A stretch of DNA of 64,000 bases from the NCBI RefSeq assembly GCF_900111295.1, contig NZ_FOGT01000001.1, positions 62,001-126,000 on the forward strand, written 5' to 3'. Positions 18,319 through 26,812 of this stretch are shown here, piece after piece (positions within the stretch are counted from its first letter, which is position 1; every line of letters starts with the position of its first letter). The position numbers were made by a program, and so were the translations under genes. The notes under the pieces are model-generated. The model saw only the letters and a program-made list of their open reading frames with translations, ran no database searches and was not told the origin of the DNA. Source of the DNA: Salipaludibacillus aurantiacus. Lineage in GTDB: Bacteria > Bacillota > Bacilli > Bacillales > Salisediminibacteriaceae.

Positions 18319-18369
18319 AATTTTCAATTTTAAATAAGTGTTATCAAAGGCTCGAAAGCCGTTTTAGTT

Positions 18370-18387
18370 TTGGCATGAAAATTGCAT
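18370..18387 (+). promoter_or_regulatory. Sigma-54 (-24/-12) promoter of kamA
   Basis: TTGGCATGAAAATTGCAT has the invariant GG and GC exactly 10 bases apart, matching the SigL/RpoN consensus TGGCAC-N5-TTGCA. It lies 47 bases before the kamA start codon. A short palindrome GGCTCGAAAGCC (18349-18360) just upstream may be part of an activator site. Confidence 0.85.
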
Positions 18388-18433
18388 TATATAAATAGTG
18401 AGAATTTTTTTACAATAAAGGAGGCGCTCTACT

Positions 18434-19828
18434 ATGAAACTTGACTTGTATAAAGCCGAAAGACACTGGCAAGAGATTGAACTTTGGAAAGACGTAACCG
18501 AAGACCAATGGAATGACTGGATTTGGCAATTAACAAATACGATCCGCACGCTGGACGATTTAAAAAAAGTAGTAAATTTAACTCCTGACGAAGAAGAGGG
18601 CGTCAAAATTTCCACAAAAACGATCCCTCTAAACATTACTCCTTATTATGCATCATTAATGAACCCCGATGACCCAAGGTGTCCGATTAGAATGCAGTCT
18701 GTTCCAATTTCTGCCGAGATACAAAAGACAAAATATGATTTAGAAGACCCTTTATTTGAAGACGAAGACTCCCCTGTGCCAGGTCTCACACATCGTTATC
18801 CTGACCGGGTACTTTTCCTTGTAACTAATCAATGTTCTATGTATTGCCGTTATTGTACACGCCGCCGTTTTTCCGGGCAGATCGGAATGGGTGTCCCTAA
18901 AAAACAGCTGGACGGTGCCATCAATTATATCAGGAACACGCCGGAAGTCCGTGATGTGCTGATTTCCGGAGGTGACGGCCTGTTAATTAATGATCAGATA
19001 CTCGAATATGTGCTTAAAAACTTGAGAGAAATCGATCATGTGGAAATTATCCGGATTGGAACAAGAGCCCCTGTCGTATTCCCGCAGCGAATTACCGAAA
19101 ACCTTTGCAATATCCTGAAAAAATACCATCCAGTATGGGTTAACACTCATTTTAATACGTCCCTTGAAATAACTGAGGAGTCGAAAAAAGCCGTTGAAAT
19201 GCTTGCCAACGCAGGTGTCCCTGTCGGGAACCAGGCAGTTATTTTAGCTGGGATTAATGACAGTGTGGAAATTATGAAAAAATTATGCCATGACCTCGTT
19301 AAAATCCGGTGCAGACCATATTACATTTATCAATGTGACTTATCGGAAGGAATTGGGCATTTCCGTACCCCGGTTTCTAAAGGGCTTGAAATTATCGAAG
19401 GGCTGAGGGGGCACACGTCAGGTTACGCAGTCCCATCTTTCGTCGTTGATGCTCCAGGGGGCGGTGGTAAAATTACTCTGCAGCCGAACTACATGATCTC
19501 TCAAAGTCCTGATAAAGTCGTACTGAGAAATTTCGAAGGGGTAATAACGACCTACCCGGAACCAAAACACTATCTGCCCGGCACAGCGGAGGATTATTTC
19601 TACAAATACTACGAGAAAAAAGACCAAAAGAGAGCCGGCGTTTCAGCTTTAATGAATGATGAAGAATTTAACCTTGTCCCTGAAGGTATCCAGCGGTTGA
19701 ATCGCAGAAGTTCCTACAGTCAGGATGAATCTCATCAGTCTCTTAAAGACCGGCGTTCTAAACGGGATGAAATGATTGAAAAAAAATGGGCTAAAGAACA
19801 GCAGAACTACAACAAGGAAAAAGTCTGA
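18434..19828 (+). CDS. kamA: L-lysine 2,3-aminomutase
   Basis: A 464-residue radical-SAM/PLP enzyme converting L-alpha-lysine to L-beta-lysine. The radical-SAM cluster motif is C134-SMY-C138-RY-C141, and the PLP-lysine region is VDAPGGGGK. It has the length and sequence of B. subtilis KamA (YodO). AAAGGAGG precedes the ATG. Transcription most likely depends on sigma-54 and the adjacent activator. yokU follows 18 bases later. The rest of the beta-lysine pathway converges from the other strand. Confidence 0.95.
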   Translation: MKLDLYKAERHWQEIELWKDVTEDQWNDWIWQLTNTIRTLDDLKKVVNLTPDEEEGVKISTKTIPLNITPYYASLMNPDDPRCPIRMQSVPISAEIQKTKYDLEDPLFEDEDSPVPGLTHRYPDRVLFLVTNQCSMYCRYCTRRRFSGQIGMGVPKKQLDGAINYIRNTPEVRDVLISGGDGLLINDQILEYVLKNLREIDHVEIIRIGTRAPVVFPQRITENLCNILKKYHPVWVNTHFNTSLEITEESKKAVEMLANAGVPVGNQAVILAGINDSVEIMKKLCHDLVKIRCRPYYIYQCDLSEGIGHFRTPVSKGLEIIEGLRGHTSGYAVPSFVVDAPGGGGKITLQPNYMISQSPDKVVLRNFEGVITTYPEPKHYLPGTAEDYFYKYYEKKDQKRAGVSALMNDEEFNLVPEGIQRLNRRSSYSQDESHQSLKDRRSKRDEMIEKKWAKEQQNYNKEKV

Positions 19829-19846
19829 TCAGAGGAGAGTGTATGT

Positions 19847-20125
19847 ATGCAGTGTAAATGGTGTCAATCAGAGCAGGCTGTTGAGTCACGTGAGCCGGCA
19901 TACTGGGAACTGCCTGATGGAACCCGGGCTGTTGAAATTCAGAAAGTGCCTTCAATTAAATGCCCTGACTGTCATATAGTTTATATCGAAGAAGATCAAA
20001 TAGAAAAAATTGAAACTCAGTTTATGCTTATTGATACGAAAAAACTGGGGGCTAAGTTTACGTTTAATGAGCTTATGGAACAGCCTACTCTTTTGAAAAA
20101 AAATTACTTTACAGTTAAGGAATAA
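19847..20125 (+). CDS. yokU: YokU-family CxxC protein
   Basis: A 92-residue protein resembling B. subtilis YokU. It has two cysteine pairs (CKWC at 3-6 and CPDC at about 43-46), probably one zinc site. Other family motifs are YWELPDGTRAVEI and LIDTKKLG. It is co-transcribed with kamA; AGAGGAGAG overlaps the intergenic space. The function is unknown, but it travels with kam/yod genes. A terminator follows within a dispersed repeat. Confidence 0.8.
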   Translation: MQCKWCQSEQAVESREPAYWELPDGTRAVEIQKVPSIKCPDCHIVYIEEDQIEKIETQFMLIDTKKLGAKFTFNELMEQPTLLKKNYFTVKE

Positions 20126-20136
20126 ACAGAGATAAA

Positions 20137-20349
20137 AGGGTGGGACAAAAAAATAGTAATCATAAAGAAGGCCGAACAAATCTTATAATTTTTGTTCGGT
20201 TTTTCGCTTTTGTACTTATTAAAAATTAACTCTGATAAATAATAATGGCAGTGATTTCAGTCCGCCAGGCGGACGCTTGCCCAGGGGCTTGTTCTTTTAA
20301 TCTGCCGGTTCACTCTTGGCGAAGGCTGTCTTTAGTTTTATCCCAACCT
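20137..20349. repeat. 213-bp MITE-like intergenic repeat
   Basis: The ends form imperfect 14-bp inverted repeats: AGGGTGGGACAAAA at 20137-20150 and its near-complement TTTTATCCCAACCT at 20336-20349 (12 of 14 pairs). The interior shares ordered modules with 9646-9776. No reading frame is present. The element fills the whole gap between convergent yokU and yodP. Confidence 0.6.
20172..20204 (+). terminator. Terminator of kamA-yokU
   Basis: Nine-bp stem CCGAACAAA/TTTGTTCGG followed by TTTTT. It lies inside the repeat, so the repeat supplies the terminator. Confidence 0.8.
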
Positions 20350-20365
20350 CGATATTTTTACATAA

Positions 20366-20417
20366 AAGAGGGTGTCTCAATTAAGGTCCTTCTTTCAGAC
20401 CTTTGAGAAACCCTCTT
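20366..20417 (-). terminator. Terminator of the yod operon
   Basis: Outer stem AAGAGGGTGTCTCA/TGAGAAACCCTCTT with one mismatch and inner stem AAGGTC/GACCTT. On the minus strand it is followed by TTTTATG. It lies just after the yodP stop. Confidence 0.75.
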
Positions 20418-20429
20418 AGCTTTTCCCTG

Positions 20430-21233
20430 TTAGTTTTTCAGTTTTTTTACCCATATGTTCATATCTTCATATCCAGAGGAAATTTTACAGTTATTCACCA
20501 GGGTCCCTTTATATGTATAATCCAGGCGTTTAACTGTCATATTCATTCCCACAGAAACAGCACGTGTGATAGAAAAAGCGTTAAAAATCCGTTCTTTGAC
20601 CAGGCGGGTTTCCAATTCCAGAATAAGTCCATGCAGGATGTTCCGGCCCCGGTAATCAGGATCAACAGCGCAATCAGTTATCTCAGCGCTCTGGTATCCT
20701 GTTTTCATAGCAGAGGCAGCTCCGATGACCTTTCCCTGATCTTTAGCAGTTACAAAGGTATAGTTATTATTCATTGAGGCCTTAATATAATTTTGATCAA
20801 AAATATTTGTCGGGTATACATCAAACACCCGCTTATATAAAGAAGTTAATTGATCCAGATCTGATTCTTCAAGATGACTGAACAGGATCCCTTTCCAAGA
20901 CTGCGAAGGTACAGCCTTATCGTTTTTCACTATATTTAAAACATCTTTGTTTTTAGTGGCTGAGGCCGATTTGTTCCGCTCTTCCTTTAAAAACAATGAA
21001 AAAATTTTTGCTGTTTTTCCTTCAAAAAAACCGGGGAGATCTGCTTCATGCTGAAACCCCAGATCTAATAAAGTGTCCTGATGGTTTTCTAATGTATAAA
21101 CAGTAAACTTACCTGCCGGTGCATTTTTAATTTTTTCTTTAACCTTCTCCTGCTCTTGCGCAGATAAGTCAGGCAAGTAAGCAACCAGTCGGTCATTCCA
21201 TAAATCCACGTCCCACAACGCTTTGAGTCCCAT
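20430..21233 (-). CDS. yodP: Beta-lysine N-acetyltransferase (YodP/AblB-like)
   Basis: A 267-residue protein with a C-terminal GNAT domain: TFVTAKDQGKVIGAASA, then DCAVDPDYRGRNILHGLILELE with the acetyl-CoA loop. AblB/YodP proteins acetylate the epsilon-amino group of beta-lysine. In methanogens the product is the osmolyte N-epsilon-acetyl-beta-lysine. The start at 21233 is chosen over TTG 21239 because GGGAGG is seven bases away. It is the last gene of the leftward operon, convergent with kamA. Whether it makes an osmolyte or a degradation intermediate is undecided. Confidence 0.85.
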   Translation of the reverse strand: MGLKALWDVDLWNDRLVAYLPDLSAQEQEKVKEKIKNAPAGKFTVYTLENHQDTLLDLGFQHEADLPGFFEGKTAKIFSLFLKEERNKSASATKNKDVLNIVKNDKAVPSQSWKGILFSHLEESDLDQLTSLYKRVFDVYPTNIFDQNYIKASMNNNYTFVTAKDQGKVIGAASAMKTGYQSAEITDCAVDPDYRGRNILHGLILELETRLVKERIFNAFSITRAVSVGMNMTVKRLDYTYKGTLVNNCKISSGYEDMNIWVKKLKN

Positions 21234-21264
21234 AAACAATCCTCCCGCTTTTAATGCTTCTCTC

Positions 21265-21298
21265 TGACAGGGAAAAACAGTCTTTCCTCCCTGTCAGA
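21265..21298 (-). promoter_or_regulatory. Hairpin in the yodP leader
   Basis: Ten-bp perfect stem CTGACAGGGA/TCCCTGTCAG with no trailing T-run on either strand. It lies between the aldehyde dehydrogenase and yodP. It could be a processing or stability element or a leaky attenuator. Confidence 0.4.
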
Positions 21299-21365
21299 TG
21301 TTAACATTTTAGTATTCCCCCACAACCGGATATCTAACAGTCTTGTATAATACACTTCAATACAA

Positions 21366-22796
21366 TTATTTAAAAGAGCTATTATTGAAAGAAACAAGTT
21401 TTATTTCTGTCATCTCTTCTATAGCGTATTTAATACCTTCTCTGCCGGACCCGCTTTTTTTCATTCCTCCATAAGGCATATGATCCACCCTGAAAGTAGG
21501 GAAATCATTGATCATAACGCCTCCTACCTCCAGTTCTTCTGAGGCGTGAAATGCATGTGAAATCTTTTCAGTATACACTCCTGCTTGAAGGCCGAAATCC
21601 GAATTGTTTACTAAACCAATGGCTTCCTCCCACTCTTTAAAAGGTGAAATTGTTACCACAGGCCCAAATACTTCTTCACAAGAAACTTTCATGGAGGGGG
21701 CGACATTTTCAATTACCGCTGGAGTAATCATCCCGTTATTCTCCTCACCGCCCGTAACAATTTTGGCCCCTTGCTCCGCAGCTTCGTTAATCCAGGACAA
21801 AACCCGGTCTTTTTCTTCCGGGGAGATCATAGCTGAAATTTGCGTCCCTTCATCAAGGGGATCGCCTAAAACCATGTTTTCTGCTTTTTCTTTCATCTTT
21901 TTAATTAATTGTTTGTAACAGGATTCATGCACAAAAATCCGCTGGACAGAAATACACACCTGACCCTGGTAAGTGAACGCCCCTGTTGCGATCCTGTCTG
22001 CAATAGCTTCAATGTCTGTCCCTTCATCAATAATAACAGCGGAGTTAGATCCAAGTTCCAGCGTGACCTTTTTTAAGCCAGCTTTATTTCGAATAGACAT
22101 CCCCACTTCCGGGCTGCCCGTAAAAGTAATTACTTTTACTCTGTCATCTGTTACCAGAGCTTCGCCAACGACACTTCCTTTTCCTGTAATCACATTCAAG
22201 GCTCCCTTTGGAAGACCTGCTTTCTCAAATAATTCAGCTATAAAAAATGCAGACAGAGGAGTTTGAGATGCAGGCTTAAGTACGACCGGACAGCCGCTTG
22301 CTATGGCAGGACCGAGTTTGTGCGCTACCAGATTCATAGGAAAGTTAAACGGCGTAATAGCCGCCACTACTCCTGCAGGCTCTCTAACAGCATAAGCCGT
22401 ACGGTTTTCTCCGCCGGGAACGGCATCCATATTAACCATTTCATTTGGAAGCCTTCTTGCTTCTTCACTTGCAAGCTTATATGTCATTAGTGATCTGGCT
22501 ACTTCTCCCCTTGCTGTCTGAATTGGTTTAGCCGCCTCAACAGCTATCAGCCTGGCACACTCTTCACGGTTCTCTTCAATAAGCCTGCTCACATTCTCCA
22601 GAATTTGCGCCCTTTCATGGGCAGGCATTTTTTTCAGCTGCTTTCGTGCGTTGTACGCTGCTTGAACGGCTGCATCAACTTCCTGGTGGGTTGCCAAAGG
22701 AATTTCTGCAATTTTTTCACCGCTGTAAGGAGAATAAAGGTCCTGAACATTCGCTGCTCCAACCCATTCTCCATTAATGAACAGGCTTTTTCTCAT
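21366..22796 (-). CDS. NAD(P)-dependent aldehyde dehydrogenase
   Basis: A 476-residue aldehyde dehydrogenase oxidising an aldehyde to the acid. It shows the Rossmann/cofactor ITPFNFPMN, ITFTGSPEVG, the general base in LELGSN, the catalytic cysteine in YQGQVCISVQR, and EEVFGPVV. It is closest in style to lactaldehyde/glyceraldehyde-3-phosphate (GAPN)-type and succinate-semialdehyde dehydrogenases. It starts 10 bases after the GabT-like gene, so it most likely oxidises the semialdehyde made by that enzyme. Insertion of this pair into a yod-type operon is unusual. GTGAGGGA is the ribosome binding site. Confidence 0.85.
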   Translation of the reverse strand: MRKSLFINGEWVGAANVQDLYSPYSGEKIAEIPLATHQEVDAAVQAAYNARKQLKKMPAHERAQILENVSRLIEENREECARLIAVEAAKPIQTARGEVARSLMTYKLASEEARRLPNEMVNMDAVPGGENRTAYAVREPAGVVAAITPFNFPMNLVAHKLGPAIASGCPVVLKPASQTPLSAFFIAELFEKAGLPKGALNVITGKGSVVGEALVTDDRVKVITFTGSPEVGMSIRNKAGLKKVTLELGSNSAVIIDEGTDIEAIADRIATGAFTYQGQVCISVQRIFVHESCYKQLIKKMKEKAENMVLGDPLDEGTQISAMISPEEKDRVLSWINEAAEQGAKIVTGGEENNGMITPAVIENVAPSMKVSCEEVFGPVVTISPFKEWEEAIGLVNNSDFGLQAGVYTEKISHAFHASEELEVGGVMINDFPTFRVDHMPYGGMKKSGSGREGIKYAIEEMTEIKLVSFNNSSFK

Positions 22797-22806
22797 AAAC
22801 TGTCCC

Positions 22807-24150
22807 TCACTTTCTTTTTTTACAATGCCGGTCCATGACCGATCTCATTATTTCGAGTCCTTCTTCCAGTTGTTCTTCACTGATAACTAAAGGAGATAAA
22901 ATTCTTAAGACATTTCCATAGAGACCGGATCCCATTATAATTAATCCGTTGCTGATACATTCCCTGATTATCGTCTGTGTAAGCTCCTTATCAGGCTCTT
23001 TCGTCTGCCTGTCTTTTACAAGCTCCATTGCCATCATAGCGCCTAATCCACGTACATCGCCAATTTCTTCATAGTCGTCCTGAAAAGCTGAAAAGGCTGC
23101 CTCTACCTTCTGCCCTATGTCAACGGCCCGGTCTGGAAGCTTTTCCTCGATCATCATCTTTATTACTTCGTTAGCTGCCACACAACCAAGAGGGCTTCCT
23201 CCGTACGTACCCCCTATTTCACCCGGCCCTGGTGCATCCATAATTTCGGCTCTCCCTGTAACAGCACTTATCGGCAGGCCGGCAGCAATAGATTTAGACA
23301 TTGTCATGATATCAGGGACCACCCCAAAGTGCTCGACCGCGAACAGTTCACCTGTTCTTCCGAAGCCCGACTGTACTTCGTCTGCTATAAATAAGATTCC
23401 ATGCTCTTCACAAATTTCCTTTACTTGTTTGACAAATTCTATACTCGGCACTACAAATCCACCTTCACCCTGGACAGGTTCCATAATAACAGCCGCCGTT
23501 TCTTCGGCCGATACTTCTGACAGAAAGAAATTCTTTAAGCGGGTAATACACTCCCGATCCACGTCTTCATTTGTCATTCCTTCAGGTTTCCGGTAGTAAT
23601 AAGGGTAACTCATTTTATACGTATCAGCTACAAATGGCCCAAACTGATACTTGTACGGTTTAACTTTGCTGGTCAAAGACATGGCCATATAGGTTCTTCC
23701 GTGAAATCCTCTTTCAAAGGATAAAATTGCTTTTCTGCCTGTATACTTTCTAGCAATTTTTATAGCATTTTCTACCGCTTCAGCTCCGCTGTTTAAAAAG
23801 AAACTTTTTTTGTGGTGGTCTCCTGGGGTAAGCCGGTTTAAATTTTCTGCCAGTTCGATGTACGGTTCATACATCATCACATGAAAGCAAGGATGCAAAT
23901 ATTTTTCCACCTGGTCTTTTAATGCCTGAACCACTCCAGGCGGACAGTGCCCCGCGTTTAATGAGCCAATTGCTCCGGCAAAATCTATAAAGGTCTGGCC
24001 ATCCACATCCGTTATGAGGGCACCCTCTGCCGAATCGGCAAATGTATAGGCTGTATTAAACGGCCCTCTCGGAACATGCTCATTTCTCCGCTCTAACATC
24101 TGATTAGCTTTTGGCCCCGGAAGATTATAAGACTTTATAGTTTTGGTCAT
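22807..24150 (-). CDS. GabT-like omega-aminotransferase
   Basis: A 447-residue class III PLP aminotransferase. It shows NSGAEAVENAIKIAR, the FHGRTYMAMSLT region, MEPVQGEGG, IADEVQSGFGRTG, and the PLP lysine in TMSKSIAAGLP. It resembles 4-aminobutyrate aminotransferase, which moves the terminal amino group to 2-oxoglutarate. The ATG overlaps the yodQ stop (ATGA). With the neighbouring aldehyde dehydrogenase it forms a transaminase/semialdehyde-oxidation pair. In this operon the substrate could be GABA, or the omega-amino group of beta-lysine or a derivative. That is inference. Confidence 0.85.
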   Translation of the reverse strand: MTKTIKSYNLPGPKANQMLERRNEHVPRGPFNTAYTFADSAEGALITDVDGQTFIDFAGAIGSLNAGHCPPGVVQALKDQVEKYLHPCFHVMMYEPYIELAENLNRLTPGDHHKKSFFLNSGAEAVENAIKIARKYTGRKAILSFERGFHGRTYMAMSLTSKVKPYKYQFGPFVADTYKMSYPYYYRKPEGMTNEDVDRECITRLKNFFLSEVSAEETAAVIMEPVQGEGGFVVPSIEFVKQVKEICEEHGILFIADEVQSGFGRTGELFAVEHFGVVPDIMTMSKSIAAGLPISAVTGRAEIMDAPGPGEIGGTYGGSPLGCVAANEVIKMMIEEKLPDRAVDIGQKVEAAFSAFQDDYEEIGDVRGLGAMMAMELVKDRQTKEPDKELTQTIIRECISNGLIIMGSGLYGNVLRILSPLVISEEQLEEGLEIMRSVMDRHCKKRK

Positions 24151-25448
24151 GTGTGAGACCTCCCCTTTCTTTCTTCAACATTACACCATTCAATAATTGT
24201 AGAAGCGATCACTTCAGCGCATTGCCGTACTTTTTCAATTTCAATGTATTCATTAGCCTGGTGAGCCATACGTGTAATCCCAGGCCCAAACACAACTGAA
24301 GGAGTTGAACCGACAGCCGTTATTATGCCTCCGTCTGTTCCCCAAGGGGCCGCTTCGACTTCAGGACTCTTACCTGTAATCCCCTTGTACTGCTCAGTAA
24401 GAATTTCCATAAAAGGATGGTTAACATCTATCGATCCCGGCAGCCACCTTGCCCCAAACCATTCAATTTCTACAGGATGATCTTTGAACCATTTATCCTC
24501 AGCTTCCATTGCACGTATGGCCCTCGTGAATTCTTCCTGCGCTTCCTGCACTGTTTCTTCAGGTGAAATCCCAACTCGCCCTTCTACTTTTACTAAATCA
24601 GGAACTGAAGATGGCCATTCCCCTCCTTCAATGACGCCTACATTTATCGGAAGTGGAATTGGCGCTTTAGCGAAAAGCGGATCAGTCACCCGGTCATTCC
24701 TTACCTTTTCAAGCCTTTCTAATGCCTGAATGACCTCTAGGGCCTTTAAAATAGCATTTATCCCTTCATAGCTTGTGCCCCCATGTGCCGATTTACCTTT
24801 CACTTTCAGCCGGAACCACATTGAGCCCTGTTGCTTGGGAAAAATTTTCATATTAGTAGGTTCTGGAATGAGTGCTGCATCAGCAGTGTATCCTCTTAAA
24901 ATAGCAGCCAGCGTTCCCACTCCTCCGCTCTCTTCTTCTATGACGCTGTGAAAAATGACATCGCCTTTTATCGGGATTTCGAGTGAGGAAATAGCCTGAA
25001 GGGCAAACAGCATAGCTGCATTACCGCCTTTCATATCTGTTGCTCCCCGGCCGTATATTTTCCCGTCTTTAACTAATCCAGCATATGGGTCTTCTGCCCA
25101 GTCAGACAAATCTCCTTCCGGCACAACATCAATATGTCCATTAAGCAGAATAGATTTCCCTTTCCCTTCTCCTTTTCGAACCCCAACTACATTGGGACTT
25201 CCTTTAAAGTGCTCCCTGCGGGAAAGGAAGGCATGATGATTAAACAATTCATCTCCTCCTGGTTCCCACATATCCACTGTGAAATCGAGATCTTCAAGCC
25301 ATCGTGCTGTTTTATGCTGGATTCCGCTTTCATTCATCTGGACAGACGGTTCCTGGATCATCTGCTGAAGCATCGAGAGCAATTGTTTTTCATGGTCGGC
25401 CATCCATTGCCTGATTGCCTTATGTGTTGCTGCCGGCTTCTTAATCAA
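24147..25448 (-). CDS. yodQ: M20-family deacylase YodQ
   Basis: A 433-residue zinc-dependent amidohydrolase/peptidase of the ArgE/DapE type. It shows LNGHIDVVPEG (metal ligands and catalytic aspartate), GRGATDMKGG, and IEEESGG with the general-base glutamate. There is a lid domain in the middle. It corresponds to B. subtilis YodQ and presumably removes an acyl group from a beta-lysine-derived intermediate. The start is TTG at 25448, preceded by AAGGTGAG and overlapping the yodR stop. Tight overlaps on both sides show translational coupling. Confidence 0.85.
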   Translation of the reverse strand: MIKKPAATHKAIRQWMADHEKQLLSMLQQMIQEPSVQMNESGIQHKTARWLEDLDFTVDMWEPGGDELFNHHAFLSRREHFKGSPNVVGVRKGEGKGKSILLNGHIDVVPEGDLSDWAEDPYAGLVKDGKIYGRGATDMKGGNAAMLFALQAISSLEIPIKGDVIFHSVIEEESGGVGTLAAILRGYTADAALIPEPTNMKIFPKQQGSMWFRLKVKGKSAHGGTSYEGINAILKALEVIQALERLEKVRNDRVTDPLFAKAPIPLPINVGVIEGGEWPSSVPDLVKVEGRVGISPEETVQEAQEEFTRAIRAMEAEDKWFKDHPVEIEWFGARWLPGSIDVNHPFMEILTEQYKGITGKSPEVEAAPWGTDGGIITAVGSTPSVVFGPGITRMAHQANEYIEIEKVRQCAEVIASTIIEWCNVEERKGRSHT

Positions 25449-26113
25449 AGTCGCTCACCTTCTTTCAGTCCGGTATTTATTCGCACAAACGGCGCGCCAG
25501 TACATTCTTTGACTTTTTCAACTGTATATGGCTCAAACACCTCATCCAGTACAAGCCCCTCTTTCTCCACTGATATGACAGCCATGTCTGTAATAATCTG
25601 GTTAACACAATGTGCGGCTGTTAAAGGAAGAGAACATTCCTTAACTATTTTTGGCCGTCCGTCTTTACTGACGTGATTCATCAATATCATGACTTTCCTT
25701 GCTTTTTGGGCAAGTTCCAATGCCCCTCCCATTCCCGGTACTCTTTTTCCCGGTACGATCCAGTTCGCCAGGTCTCCTTTTTCGCTCACTTCCAGAGCTC
25801 CCATGATGGTAAGATCAAGGAGTCCCCGTCTCACAATTGCAAAGGCTGTGGCGCTGTCAAAATAAGAACCTCCTGGAATAGTGGTAACTGGAAATCCGCC
25901 AGCGTTACATAAATGGGGATTTTCTTTGCCTTCTGAAGGGGAAGGCCCTGTTCCAAGAATACCGTTTTCCGCGTGGAACATGACGGGCAAATCCTCTGTA
26001 TAATCAGCCACAAGTGTAGGAATCCCTATACCTAAATTGACGATCATCCCTGGCTTTATTTCTTTGGCTGCTCTCGCTGCAATTTTATGTCTTATGTCTT
26101 TTCCCATGCCCAT
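25445..26113 (-). CDS. yodR: CoA-transferase beta subunit YodR
   Basis: A 222-residue class I (3-oxoacid type) CoA-transferase subunit. It contains NLGIGIPTLVADY and the catalytic glutamate in FHAENGILG. It matches B. subtilis YodR, partner of YodS, forming a heteromer that moves CoA onto a keto or amino acid intermediate. It overlaps the end of yodS by 22 bases. AAAGGAG precedes the first ATG at a spacing of 10, and an alternative ATG lies six bases later. Confidence 0.9.
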   Translation of the reverse strand: MGMGKDIRHKIAARAAKEIKPGMIVNLGIGIPTLVADYTEDLPVMFHAENGILGTGPSPSEGKENPHLCNAGGFPVTTIPGGSYFDSATAFAIVRRGLLDLTIMGALEVSEKGDLANWIVPGKRVPGMGGALELAQKARKVMILMNHVSKDGRPKIVKECSLPLTAAHCVNQIITDMAVISVEKEGLVLDEVFEPYTVEKVKECTGAPFVRINTGLKEGERL

Positions 26114-26799
26114 TTCCAGTCAACTCCTTTGCTCTGCACTATGAAGTCTACGAACGCCCCCGGCGTGATGATTTCTTCCGGAACTAGCTCTCCATATGGC
26201 ACGATCTCATCGACCTCTGCGATAGTAATATCACCAGCCATTGCCACTAAGGGGTTGGTGTTTCTTGCACTCGTATCAAAAACAAGGTTTCCGAAAGAAT
26301 CGGCTTTTTTCGCGTAAACAATCGACACATCTGCTGTCAGTGCGGCCTCTGCAAAATAGACTTTGTTATTTATCTCAATTTTCTTCTTCCCTTTTTCCAC
26401 TATGGGGTTCCCCTCCCCGACATCCACCAAAACCCCGCCTAAACCTACTCCTCCTGCTCTGATTTTTTCGGCAAGCGTGCCCTGAGGGAAAAAATTTACT
26501 GTCAGGGTACCATCTGTCATTTGACTGCCTGCATTAGGATTAGACCCTATATGGCTGGCATATAAGACCGAGATTTTTTCGTCAGTTACAAGCTGGCCAA
26601 CGCCGATATGAGGAAAACCGGCATCATTACAGATTAGGGTTATATCTTTAATATTAAGGTCTAATATCGCCTTAATCAGACCAGGCGGGTTGCCCACTCC
26701 TCCAAATCCCCCGGCCATCAAAGTCATGCCGTCTTTAAAATAATGTTCTACATCCCCGATAGTCACCTGTTTGTCTATTTGCTGGACATGATGATTCAT
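26092..26799 (-). CDS. yodS: CoA-transferase alpha subunit YodS
   Basis: A 235-residue class I CoA-transferase alpha subunit. It has the glycine-rich CoA-binding motif GGFGGVGNPPGLI near residue 32, and conserved GTLAEKIRAGGVGLGG. It matches B. subtilis YodS. With YodR it would activate the organic acid produced from beta-lysine so that it can be cleaved to acetyl-CoA units. AAAGGAG is upstream of the ATG. It is the second gene of the leftward operon, 13 bases after yodT. Confidence 0.9.
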   Translation of the reverse strand: MNHHVQQIDKQVTIGDVEHYFKDGMTLMAGGFGGVGNPPGLIKAILDLNIKDITLICNDAGFPHIGVGQLVTDEKISVLYASHIGSNPNAGSQMTDGTLTVNFFPQGTLAEKIRAGGVGLGGVLVDVGEGNPIVEKGKKKIEINNKVYFAEAALTADVSIVYAKKADSFGNLVFDTSARNTNPLVAMAGDITIAEVDEIVPYGELVPEEIITPGAFVDFIVQSKGVDWKWAWEKT

Positions 26800-26812
26800 T
26801 CTGCAGCTCCTT

